Source: Bacteroidota bacterium
GTDB lineage: Bacteria > Bacteroidota > Bacteroidia > Sphingobacteriales > Sphingobacteriaceae
Assembly: GCA_026224775.1 (NCBI GenBank)
Contig: JAMFRP010000007.1
Span: 62,001 to 126,000, forward strand
Direction of reading: 5' to 3'
Length of the DNA: 64,000 nt
Part shown: positions 43,120-50,983 of the stretch, piece by piece
Layout of the letters: each line of letters starts with the position of its first letter
How positions within the stretch are numbered: the stretch's first letter is position 1
Made by a program: the position numbers and the translations under genes
The notes under the pieces: model-generated
Databases searched by the model: none
Told to the model about the DNA's origin: nothing
Seen by the model: the letters and a program-made list of their open reading frames with translations, nothing else

Positions 43120-43779
43120 ATGACTCCAAAAGCTTTGTTATTTGATTTAAACGGCACTATAATAGATGACATGACCTACCATACCAAGGCATGGCTCGAC
43201 TTGTTTAACAATGAACTGGGCGCTAACCTTACCTGGGAAGAAGTTAAAAAAGAAATGTACGGTAAGAATCCAGAAGTACTGGTTAGAGTATTTGGGCCCA
43301 ACAGGTTTACCCAAACTGAGATGGATACCCTATCGCTGGAAAAAGAAAAAAGATATCAAAAGGAATTCCTCCCATATCTAAAATTAATACCCGGTTTGCA
43401 TGAGCTATTGGAAACCGCTTATCAAAAAAATATTCCTATGGCTATTGGGTCAGCAGCCATTCCGTTTAATATTGATTTTGTATTGGATAACCTAAATATT
43501 CGTCATTACTTTAAAGTAATTGTAAGTGCCGACGATGTTAAAATGAGTAAACCAGACCCGGAAACGTTTTTAAATGCAGCCGAATTACTACAGGTTAATC
43601 CATCCGATTGCATTGTTTTTGAAGACACGCCCAAAGGTGCTGAAACCGCTTTTAATGCGGGGATGAAATGTATTGTTTTGACCACCACGCATCAGAAAGA
43701 AGAATTTGATCACCTCAATAATATCCTGAATTTTTCACCTGATTACGACGATGCTTTTTTTAAGACCATGTTAAAGTAA
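43120..43779 (+). CDS. HAD-family phosphatase, beta-phosphoglucomutase-like
   Basis: A 219-residue HAD subfamily IA protein. Motif I is LLFDLNGTIID, with the nucleophile D9 but Asn in place of the second, acid-base Asp (N11). Motif II/III are AIGSAA and KMSKPDPETF, and motif IV is CIVFEDTPKGAETAF. The helical cap fits the beta-phosphoglucomutase/sugar phosphatase group. The D-to-N change may slow the acid-base step. It is divergent from araB and may process a sugar phosphate from the arabinose or uronate routes. Confidence 0.88.
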   Translation: MTPKALLFDLNGTIIDDMTYHTKAWLDLFNNELGANLTWEEVKKEMYGKNPEVLVRVFGPNRFTQTEMDTLSLEKEKRYQKEFLPYLKLIPGLHELLETAYQKNIPMAIGSAAIPFNIDFVLDNLNIRHYFKVIVSADDVKMSKPDPETFLNAAELLQVNPSDCIVFEDTPKGAETAFNAGMKCIVLTTTHQKEEFDHLNNILNFSPDYDDAFFKTMLK

Positions 43780-43849
43780 GCTATGCTATAGCAATACAGA
43801 ATTTTGAATTAGACCGTTATATGTTTCCAGGCATGATTTTAATTTTATT

Positions 43850-43916
43850 TACTCAAACGATGTAGTAAATAATAGTACTACAAAGTTTGAAAACGCAGCT
43901 TTTCACCATATTTTTG
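43850..43916 (+). promoter_or_regulatory. LacI-type operator and promoter of the kdgK operon
   Basis: The operator TACTCAAACGATGTAGTA (43850-43867) has arms ATTTACT and AGTAAAT when extended. A consensus promoter follows: TTTG at 43886-43889, a 19-bp spacer, and TATTTTTG at 43909-43916. The -7 box begins 59 bp after the operator start; the predicted RNA start is near 43923. Confidence 0.75.
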
Positions 43917-44008
43917 AAATTCAATTAAGATGATGAAGATGCCTTTTATTAAAGCAGCATTTATTAATCTGAAGGTTACCAATATATAAACAAACTAATA
44001 AAAAGGAT

Positions 44009-45019
44009 TTGGGTAAGGTATTATGCTTTGGCGAATTATTGTTTAGGATCAGTCTTGATGCCGAAGGTAATTGGCTTAAAAAAAATAACGTTCCGTTTTA
44101 TATGGGCGGCGCTGAACTAAACGTTGCTACGGCCCTGGCTTTATGGGATGTTCCCGTACAGTATTTCACAGCACTGCCGGCTAACCACATGTCGGCACAA
44201 ATCAGTACACATTTAAAAGATAAGGGTATTGATTCCGAAAAAACTTATTATCATGGTGACCGTGTAGGTTTATATATTTTGACCAAAGGCGCAGACATAA
44301 AAAATGATTCTCTTATCTATGATCGCGCTCATTCTGCATTTGCAGAACTAAAACCCGGTATGATTGACTGGGATAAAGTGCTCGACGGAGTTAGCTGGTT
44401 TCATTTCAGCGCGATTTGCCCGGCTATTAACCAAAACGTAGCAGATGTTTGCAAAGAAGCCCTGATAGCTGCATCTGCAAAAAACATTACAATATCTATT
44501 GATTTGAATTATCGTTCAAAATTATGGAAGTATGGTAAGAGCCCAGAGCAGGTTATTCCCGAATTAGCAAGCTATTGCGACCTGGTTATGGGGAATATAT
44601 GGGCTGCCGAAACAATGCTGGGGATACCTGTTGAAGATGGTCTGGAAACTATCGCGAAAAAAGAAAATTACCTGCAAGCAGCCTTAAAAACATCACAATA
44701 TATCACTGAAAATTATCCCAAATGTAAAACGGTTGCCAATACTTTTAGGTTTGATGCAGATGGTGGGATTGTTTACTATACATCGTTATATACCGGTGGA
44801 GAATATTATAATACAACCGATTACGCTGCCGCGAAAATTGTAAATAAGGTTGGCAGCGGAGATTGCTTTATGGCAGGCTTAATTTATGGTTTTTATAATC
44901 AAAACTCGCCTGCAGAAATACTTGAATTTGCTACCGCGGCAGCCTTTGATAAGTTGTTTTTAGAAGGTGATGCTACTTGCAGAACCAGTGACGAAATTAA
45001 AAATGTAATTACTAAATGA
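44009..45019 (+). CDS. kdgK: 2-dehydro-3-deoxygluconokinase
   Basis: A 336-residue PfkB-family kinase. The start is TTG, chosen because the protein then begins MGKVLCFGELLFRISLD like other KdgK proteins, and because AAAAGGA lies at ribosome-site distance. The GGAELNVATALALW substrate region and C-terminal NKVGSGDCFMAGLIYG (anion hole and catalytic Asp) are clear. It makes 2-keto-3-deoxy-6-phosphogluconate. It overlaps kdgA by 4 bp. Confidence 0.93.
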   Translation: MGKVLCFGELLFRISLDAEGNWLKKNNVPFYMGGAELNVATALALWDVPVQYFTALPANHMSAQISTHLKDKGIDSEKTYYHGDRVGLYILTKGADIKNDSLIYDRAHSAFAELKPGMIDWDKVLDGVSWFHFSAICPAINQNVADVCKEALIAASAKNITISIDLNYRSKLWKYGKSPEQVIPELASYCDLVMGNIWAAETMLGIPVEDGLETIAKKENYLQAALKTSQYITENYPKCKTVANTFRFDADGGIVYYTSLYTGGEYYNTTDYAAAKIVNKVGSGDCFMAGLIYGFYNQNSPAEILEFATAAAFDKLFLEGDATCRTSDEIKNVITK

Positions 45020-45675
45020 GTACTAACCAACACATAGTTAACAGTATTATAGCGCAGGGCATGCTACCGCTGTTTTTTCACGAGGATTCGGAAGTAAGCC
45101 TGCAAGTTACCCGTGCGTTGTATAAGGCTGGTGTAAGGGTACTTGAGTACACCAATCGTGGCCCCGCTGCACTGGAGAATTTTAAGCTATTAAAAAAGGC
45201 TCAACAAGATGAAATGCAGGAGCTGATATTAGGTATCGGCACTATAAAAACTGAATCTGAAGCTGTTGATTTTATCAATGCAGGTGCAGATTTTATTGTG
45301 GCGCCTATTGTTAACCCCGCAGTGGCAAAAATAGCTCATGATAATGGCTTACTATGGTGCCCTGGTTGTATGACGCCTACCGAAATATTTTTAGCGCAAC
45401 AACATGGTGCAGGATTAATAAAATTATTCCCCGCTAATATTTTAGGGCATTCTTTCTTGAGTGCGATAAAAGAACTTTTCCCGGGTCAGTTATTTATGCC
45501 GACTGGTGGTGTAGAATTAAACACCGAGAACATAAGCCAATGGTTTAAATCCGGAGTTTGCGCGGTTGGCTTAGGCAGTAAACTTATTACCAAAGATATT
45601 TTAGCGAAAGGCTTATACGAGCAGCTATTCACCAATACACAACAAGCATTAAACCTGGTGAAAACATCCAGGTAA
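45016..45675 (+). CDS. kdgA: 2-keto-3-deoxy-6-phosphogluconate aldolase
   Basis: A 219-residue class I aldolase of the Eda/KHG-KDPG family. It shows VLEYTNRGPAALENF, ILGIGTIKTESEA, CPGCMTPTEIFLA and the Schiff-base lysine region GLIKLFPANILG, followed by MPTGGV. It splits KDPG to pyruvate and glyceraldehyde 3-phosphate. The ATGA overlap with kdgK ensures coupled translation. Confidence 0.94.
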   Translation: MSTNQHIVNSIIAQGMLPLFFHEDSEVSLQVTRALYKAGVRVLEYTNRGPAALENFKLLKKAQQDEMQELILGIGTIKTESEAVDFINAGADFIVAPIVNPAVAKIAHDNGLLWCPGCMTPTEIFLAQQHGAGLIKLFPANILGHSFLSAIKELFPGQLFMPTGGVELNTENISQWFKSGVCAVGLGSKLITKDILAKGLYEQLFTNTQQALNLVKTSR

Positions 45676-45693
45676 AACACTTACTCATAAATT

Positions 45694-47040
45694 ATGCTAA
45701 AAGAAACAAAGATCAGGAACTACAGATGGATAATTGCTTCGCTCCTGCTTTTTTCTACCACCATCAATTACATGGACAGGCAGGTGATCAGCTATGTAAA
45801 GGATTTCTTTTGTACACCAATTGCCAAAGGTGGATTTGGCTGGACTGACAACCAATACTCTTATGTAACTGCATGCTTTACTGCATTCTATGCTGGCATA
45901 ACTGTTGTTGCTGGCTTGGTTGTTGATAAAATAGGCACAAAATTAGGATTGGCATTATCGCTTATCATATGGTCGGTGTTTGGTATTCTCAATGCGTTTG
46001 CGGGCAGTTCAGTAGTTACGCATACAGTTATCAGAAGCTTATTTGGTGTTGGTGAAGCAGGCAATTTCCCTGCATCTATAAAAACTGTGGCTGAATGGTT
46101 TCCTAAAAAAGAACGCGCCCTGGCAACGGGTATATTTAACAGCGGTTCAAATATAGGTGCCATGATTGCAGCTATTTTTGTACCCTGGTGTTTGATCCAT
46201 TTTGGTGAAGCTCAGGGATGGAAAATGGCTTACATTATAACTGGAGCTGTTGGATTTCTATGGCTTATTTTTTGGTTCGCTTTATATAACCCACCGGCTA
46301 AGTGCAAGTACATCACCAAAGAAGAATTTGACCTTATTCATGAGGATGAAGTCGCTGTACATGCCGCTCCGTCAGAAGATGTGTCTTTACATCAGAATAT
46401 TTCATGGGGTAAATTGTTCCGTTATCCGCAAACCTGGGCCTTTTTCTGGGGTAAGTTTTTGACCGACGGGATATGGTGGTTTTTGCTATTCTGGTTGCCT
46501 GATTATTTAAAGAAGCAATTCGGCATGGATATACATCACATTATGTGGCCAACTTTCATTGTGTATTTCGTCTCTATATTTGGCAGTACATTTGGCGGCA
46601 ACCTGCCGCGGATGATGATAAACCGGGGCACACCAGTATATAAAGCCCGGATGAGGGCCATGTTTATCATCGCTTTATTCCCGTTGTTTTTACTACTTAC
46701 TCAATATTTTGGTAATAAAGAAATATTTGGCTCTTATGCTTCCACTTTAGCTATAGCTGTAATATGTATCGGGGCTGCTGCTCACCAGGCGTGGTCGGCG
46801 AATCTCTTTACTACAGTATCTGATATGTTTCCTAAAAAAGCTATTGGTTCCGTAATTGGTATTGGTGGCATGGCAGGTGGTATTGGTGGCGTAGTTATTC
46901 AAAGGCTCTCGGGTATATTAAACACCTCCTACCCTAAAGATGCTTATATGATAATGTTCTGTATATGTGCGATATCTTATATCCTTGCATGGACAATCAT
47001 CAGGCTGTTAACTTTAAGACCATCTAAAATAGCGATATAA
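45694..47040 (+). CDS. MFS hexuronate transporter (ExuT-like)
   Basis: A 448-residue MFS protein of the anion:cation symporter family with about 12 helices. It has NYMDRQVISYV early, the RSLFGVGEAGNFPASIKTVAEWFPKKER region typical of ExuT/GudP (seen in parts), and FGWTDNQYSYV. It should import galacturonate or glucuronate with protons. It is the third gene of the kdgK-kdgA operon, 18 bp after kdgA. Confidence 0.92.
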   Translation: MLKETKIRNYRWIIASLLLFSTTINYMDRQVISYVKDFFCTPIAKGGFGWTDNQYSYVTACFTAFYAGITVVAGLVVDKIGTKLGLALSLIIWSVFGILNAFAGSSVVTHTVIRSLFGVGEAGNFPASIKTVAEWFPKKERALATGIFNSGSNIGAMIAAIFVPWCLIHFGEAQGWKMAYIITGAVGFLWLIFWFALYNPPAKCKYITKEEFDLIHEDEVAVHAAPSEDVSLHQNISWGKLFRYPQTWAFFWGKFLTDGIWWFLLFWLPDYLKKQFGMDIHHIMWPTFIVYFVSIFGSTFGGNLPRMMINRGTPVYKARMRAMFIIALFPLFLLLTQYFGNKEIFGSYASTLAIAVICIGAAAHQAWSANLFTTVSDMFPKKAIGSVIGIGGMAGGIGGVVIQRLSGILNTSYPKDAYMIMFCICAISYILAWTIIRLLTLRPSKIAI

Positions 47041-47088
47041 CGACTGTCTTATAAAAGAAATCGGCGGGGTTTAGTTTCGGATAATATC

Positions 47089-47156
47089 TACTAAAACGTT
47101 TGCGTGAAAATAGTAAGGCAATAACTTTATTATTATCACACAACGCTGTACAATTG
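47089..47156 (+). promoter_or_regulatory. LacI-type operator and promoter of kduI
   Basis: The operator is TACTAAAACGTTTGCGTG (47089-47106). A -7-like TACAATTG starts exactly 60 bp after the operator start (47149-47156), with TTTA at 47126-47129 as a weak -33 box 19 bp upstream of it. The RNA start would be near 47163, about 17 bp before the GTG start of kduI. Confidence 0.7.
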
Positions 47157-47179
47157 CATTGTTATAAAAATAAACACCC

Positions 47180-48010
47180 GTGAAAGTAATACATAGCGTT
47201 CATCCAGATGATTTTAAAAACTATCAAACCGGTTTAATACGGTCGCGTTTTTTGATAGACAAACAGGTACAGGCTGATCAATTAAACTGCACTTATACCC
47301 ATTACGACAGAATGATTGTGGGCTTTGCAAATCCGATAAATTCAAAACTGGAATTGCCAGCTTACCCAAACCTGCGTTCAGAATATTTTCTGGAGCGCCG
47401 CGAAATTGGCATTATCAATGTTGCTGGAGATGGTATTATCACAGTTGATGACGTCGCTTATGAACTTCATAAACTGGATTGCCTTTATATTGGTAAAGGA
47501 GCTAAATCTGTAACTTTCGCAAGTAACAGTCCTCAGGAACCTGCTGTATTTTATATGCTCTCTGCTCCTGCCCATGCGGTTTATCCAACAACACTATTAA
47601 CTAACGAGGACGCAGTAAAAGTAACCTTAGGATCGGCATCAACAGCAAATTATCGCACCATCAACAAATACATCCATCTGGAAGGTGTAAAAAGCTGCCA
47701 GTTGGTAATGGGCTTAACTATTTTACACGATGGCAGCGTATGGAATACCATGCCACCGCATGTGCACGACCGCCGTATGGAAGCTTATTTTTATTTTGAT
47801 GTACCTCAGGGACAAAAAATATTCCATTATATGGGCGAAGGTGATGAAACAAGACATATTACCATGGATAACTACGATGCCGTAGTTTCGCCACCATGGA
47901 GCATTCACGCAGGTAGCGGTACGTCGAGCTATAGCTTTATATGGGGTATGGCTGGCGAAAACTTGGACTATACTGATATGGATGCTATTGCTATCACCGA
48001 TATTAGATAG
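47180..48010 (+). CDS. kduI: 5-dehydro-4-deoxy-D-glucuronate isomerase
   Basis: A 276-residue KduI starting at GTG. Family features are the early EYFLERREIGIINVAGDG and the zinc-binding WNTMPPHVHDRRMEAYFYFD. It isomerises 5-keto-4-deoxyuronate to 2,5-diketo-3-deoxygluconate. The next enzyme, KduD, is usually adjacent but is not in this window. It receives substrate from KdgF. Confidence 0.95.
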   Translation: MKVIHSVHPDDFKNYQTGLIRSRFLIDKQVQADQLNCTYTHYDRMIVGFANPINSKLELPAYPNLRSEYFLERREIGIINVAGDGIITVDDVAYELHKLDCLYIGKGAKSVTFASNSPQEPAVFYMLSAPAHAVYPTTLLTNEDAVKVTLGSASTANYRTINKYIHLEGVKSCQLVMGLTILHDGSVWNTMPPHVHDRRMEAYFYFDVPQGQKIFHYMGEGDETRHITMDNYDAVVSPPWSIHAGSGTSSYSFIWGMAGENLDYTDMDAIAITDIR

Positions 48011-48080
48011 AATCAGCATAAAACTAATCCGGCCATTGTTGTACTAAATACCGGTTTCATTTCCTCTTCTATTGGGAGGA

Positions 48081-48096
48081 TAACGATCCATCGTTA
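48081..48096. promoter_or_regulatory. Palindrome upstream of the lacI-type gene
   Basis: TAACGATCCATCGTTA has perfect 7-bp arms around CC. It does not match the operator consensus of the other sites but could be a site for self-control of the regulator. Low confidence. Confidence 0.25.
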
Positions 48097-48158
48097 ACGT
48101 AGCAGCGGTTTTACAACCTGAATTACCTTAATTGACATTTAATTTCTTATGTTTACTT

Positions 48159-48186
48159 AAACGGACTATCACCCAATAGTCCGTTT
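48159..48186. repeat. Inverted repeat before the lacI-type gene
   Basis: AAACGGACTAT (48159-48169) and ATAGTCCGTTT (48176-48186) are perfect 11-bp complements around CACCCA. It lies between kduI and the regulator gene and could be a kduI terminator with a weak T tail or a regulator site. Confidence 0.55.
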
Positions 48187-48216
48187 ACTGATATAACCAA
48201 TTTTTAATATAGTAGA

Positions 48217-49260
48217 ATGAATTTTGAGGCCGTTACCATTAAAGATATCGCGAAGGAATTAGGTATATCCGCTTCTGCTGTTTCAAAAGCGCTGAAAGAC
48301 AGCCATGAGATTAGTGAAAAAACAAAAAAGCTGGTTTTAGAGTGTGCCAAAAAGCATAACTACCAGCCTAACCCAATGGCGCAAAGCCTGAAACGGGGCA
48401 ATAGTAAATCCTTAGGCATTGTTATTTCAACTATTGATAACCAGTTTTTTTCGCAGGTTATCAGTGGTATTGAGTCGGTGGCATATAGTAAAGGTTATAA
48501 CGTTATCATTACGCAAACACATGAATCATATGACCTGGAGGTTTCAAACGTGCAGCACCTTACCGTTAGGGCTATTGATGGGCTCCTGATCTCCTTATCT
48601 ACTGAAACAAAAAACACCGATCATATCAGGAGATTACATGATAAAGGTTTACCCATTGTTTTTTTTGACCGTGTAACCGAAGATATTGAAACCCATAAAG
48701 TCATAGCCGATAATTTTGGTGGAGCTTACGAGGCCACTAAGAGTTTAATTGATTTAGGTTATCGTAAAATAGCCCATATTACCAATTCGGCACATGTTTC
48801 CATTACCATTGCGCGCTTAAATGGTTATATCCGTGCTTTGGAAGAGAGTAATATTAGCGTTGAAGATAAGTATATTAAATATTGTGTACATGGCGGAAGA
48901 GACATTGCAGAGGTTGAAACCGTATTGGGTGAGTTACTTAATTCAGATGATCGTCCTGATGCCATTTTCGCCGCATCCGACAGGATTACGACAACTACAT
49001 TGGAGCTTTTACATGATCTAAGCTTTAAAATACCGGAAGATATCGCACTTTTAGGTTTTTCGAATACCCATTTGGCTAAGATACTCAACCCATCTTTAAG
49101 CACTGTATGCCAGCCAGGCTTTGAAATGGGTAAAATAGCTACAGAGATGATTATTAAGCTGATTGAAAGTAAACGCCCGGTAACTGAATTTGAAACTGTG
49201 GTATTGCCTACAGAAGTAATTATCCGCGACTCATCACAACCAGCATCAATCGCCAAATAA
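48217..49260 (+). CDS. LacI-family regulator of pectin/galacturonate genes
   Basis: A 347-residue LacI/GalR-type protein. The N-terminal helix-turn-helix is VTIKDIAKELGISASAVSKA, followed by the hinge-helix region NPMAQSLKRG. The periplasmic-binding-like domain follows (LGIVISTIDNQFFSQVISGIE, DAIFAASDRITT, LLGFSNTHLAKILNPSLSTV). It lies in the middle of the galacturonate cluster between kduI and uxaC, so it is the best candidate to bind the five 18-bp palindromes. The effector is likely an intermediate such as 2-keto-3-deoxygluconate or a uronate. Fixed operator-to-promoter spacing suggests that it activates transcription. Confidence 0.93.
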   Translation: MNFEAVTIKDIAKELGISASAVSKALKDSHEISEKTKKLVLECAKKHNYQPNPMAQSLKRGNSKSLGIVISTIDNQFFSQVISGIESVAYSKGYNVIITQTHESYDLEVSNVQHLTVRAIDGLLISLSTETKNTDHIRRLHDKGLPIVFFDRVTEDIETHKVIADNFGGAYEATKSLIDLGYRKIAHITNSAHVSITIARLNGYIRALEESNISVEDKYIKYCVHGGRDIAEVETVLGELLNSDDRPDAIFAASDRITTTTLELLHDLSFKIPEDIALLGFSNTHLAKILNPSLSTVCQPGFEMGKIATEMIIKLIESKRPVTEFETVVLPTEVIIRDSSQPASIAK

Positions 49261-49275
49261 TCAGCTTATTAAATT

Positions 49276-49343
49276 TACTGCAACGTTGGAGTAAATAATT
49301 ATGGGCTATGTGTTGGCAGATACTGGTATCTACCCTAATTTTG
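49276..49343 (+). promoter_or_regulatory. LacI-type operator and promoter of uxaC
   Basis: The operator TACTGCAACGTTGGAGTA (49276-49293) is the most symmetric of the five; extended arms read ATTTACT and AGTAAAT. A promoter follows: GTTG with TTG at 49313-49315, a 20-bp spacer and TAATTTTG at 49336-49343. The -7 box starts exactly 60 bp after the operator start. Confidence 0.75.
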
Positions 49344-49374
49344 ACCTTGGCGATAAACCAATGTGCCTATATTT

Positions 49375-50778
49375 ATGAAACCTTTTTTAGATAAAAACTT
49401 TCTTTTACAAAGCAAAACCGCGGAACGTCTATACCATGAATATGCTGCGCATTTACCTATTATAGACTACCATTGCCACCTCGATCCTGCGCAGATCGCG
49501 AACAATATAAATTTTGCTAACCTAACGGAGATATGGCTTAAAGGTGATCATTATAAATGGCGTGCCATGCGCGCGAATGGTGTTAATGAGCAATATATTA
49601 CCGGCAGTAAAACTGATCTTGAAAAGTTTGAGAAATGGGCAGAAACCGTTCCGTATACCCTACGCAACCCTTTATACCACTGGACGCACCTGGAATTGCA
49701 ACGATATTTTGATGTGCATGATGTAGTGTCGCCCAAAGCTGCCAAAGCAATATATGACGAATGTACCGCTAAACTACAAACAGCCGAATACAGCGTACAA
49801 AGCATCATCACAAAAATGAATGTGGAGATTATTTGTACCACTGATGATCCTATTGATAACCTGGAATATCACCAGAAAATAAAACAAAGTGATTGGAAGG
49901 TTAAAGTTTACCCGGCGTTCAGACCAGATAAAGCGATGAATGCTGACGATCCGAAATTATTAAATGAATACATTAACAAACTTGAGGCTATTAACGCCAA
50001 ACCAATTCAAAGCTATAGTGATTATCTGGAAGCGTTAAAAAAGCGCCATGATTATTTTGCAGAAAATGGTTGTAGTGTATCAGATCACGGTTTAGAGCAA
50101 ATATATGCCGAAGATTACACCAATGATGAGATTGCTGCCATATTCGCCAAAATACGTAAAGGTGAATCTTTACAAGCTATTGAATCGCTTAAATTCAAAT
50201 CGGCAATGCTTTATGAATTTGCCATTTGGGATCATGAAAAAAACTGGGTGCAACAATATCACCTGGGTGCGTTACGCAATAACAATGCCCGTGCTTATAC
50301 TGAAATAGGCCCCGATACTGGTTATGACTCTATTGGTGATTTTACACAGGCACAGGCCTTGTCACGCTTTTTAAATAAACTGGATACGACCAATCAGTTA
50401 GCTAAAACAATACTTTATAACCTTAATCCAGCCGATAATGAGTTGTTCGCGACAATGGCTGGTAATTACAACGATGGCACCGTTGCCGGTAAAATTCAGT
50501 TTGGCGCGGCCTGGTGGTTTTTAGATCAAAAAGATGGAATGACCAAGCAAATAAATGCTTTATCAAGTATGGGATTATTAAGCAAACTAGTAGGTATGCT
50601 TACCGACTCACGCAGCTTTCTATCTTATCCAAGGCATGAGTATTTCCGTCGCTTGCTTTGCAACTTGCTGGCTGAGGATATTGAAAATGGCGAACTGCCT
50701 GCAGATATAGAATGGACAGGTAAAATAGTACAGGATATTTGCTACTACAACGCTAAAAACTACTTCACATTCAAATAA
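49375..50778 (+). CDS. uxaC: Uronate isomerase
   Basis: A 467-residue enzyme from the ATG at 49375, which places the start as in other UxaC proteins (MKPFLDKNFLLQSKTAERLY). A GTG 12 bp upstream is less likely. Metal ligands are in IIDYHCHLDP. Other blocks are TTDDPIDNLEYH, VYPAFRPDKAM and FGAAWWFLDQKDGM. It isomerises D-galacturonate to D-tagaturonate (and glucuronate to fructuronate) in the cytosol. It starts the saturated-uronate route completed by uxaB and uxaA in the next operon. Confidence 0.96.
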   Translation: MKPFLDKNFLLQSKTAERLYHEYAAHLPIIDYHCHLDPAQIANNINFANLTEIWLKGDHYKWRAMRANGVNEQYITGSKTDLEKFEKWAETVPYTLRNPLYHWTHLELQRYFDVHDVVSPKAAKAIYDECTAKLQTAEYSVQSIITKMNVEIICTTDDPIDNLEYHQKIKQSDWKVKVYPAFRPDKAMNADDPKLLNEYINKLEAINAKPIQSYSDYLEALKKRHDYFAENGCSVSDHGLEQIYAEDYTNDEIAAIFAKIRKGESLQAIESLKFKSAMLYEFAIWDHEKNWVQQYHLGALRNNNARAYTEIGPDTGYDSIGDFTQAQALSRFLNKLDTTNQLAKTILYNLNPADNELFATMAGNYNDGTVAGKIQFGAAWWFLDQKDGMTKQINALSSMGLLSKLVGMLTDSRSFLSYPRHEYFRRLLCNLLAEDIENGELPADIEWTGKIVQDICYYNAKNYFTFK

Positions 50779-50814
50779 ATTATTCCGGGTAACCGGCTTA
50801 ATTCCCGCATTTTA

Positions 50815-50861
50815 ATGGGCAACTAATTTACGCAAACGTTGAAGTTGTTTTAGTTGCCCAT
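50815..50861. repeat. 12-bp inverted repeat concentric with the GH28 operator
   Basis: ATGGGCAACTAA (50815-50826) and TTAGTTGCCCAT (50850-50861) are perfect complements with a 23-bp spacer. The spacer contains the LacI-type operator, and the two palindromes share a centre near 50838. The element lies 37 bp after the uxaC stop, so it could also act as the uxaC terminator. Confidence 0.75.
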
Positions 50862-50896
50862 TTACTTCCTTATTGGTTAACAGTGTCTTAATTTTG
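50829..50896 (+). promoter_or_regulatory. LacI-type operator and promoter of the GH28 operon
   Basis: The operator is TACGCAAACGTTGAAGTT (50829-50846). An exact TAATTTTG -7 box begins 60 bp after the operator start (50889-50896). No good -33 TTTG is seen at the normal distance, which would make this promoter dependent on an activator. Confidence 0.75.
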
Positions 50897-50983
50897 TTTT
50901 AATAGTCACATTGACATGTTAATTAATTAAACCAATTGAGCTAATAGATGCATTTGCATCAATCTCGAACAACAACCAATAAT

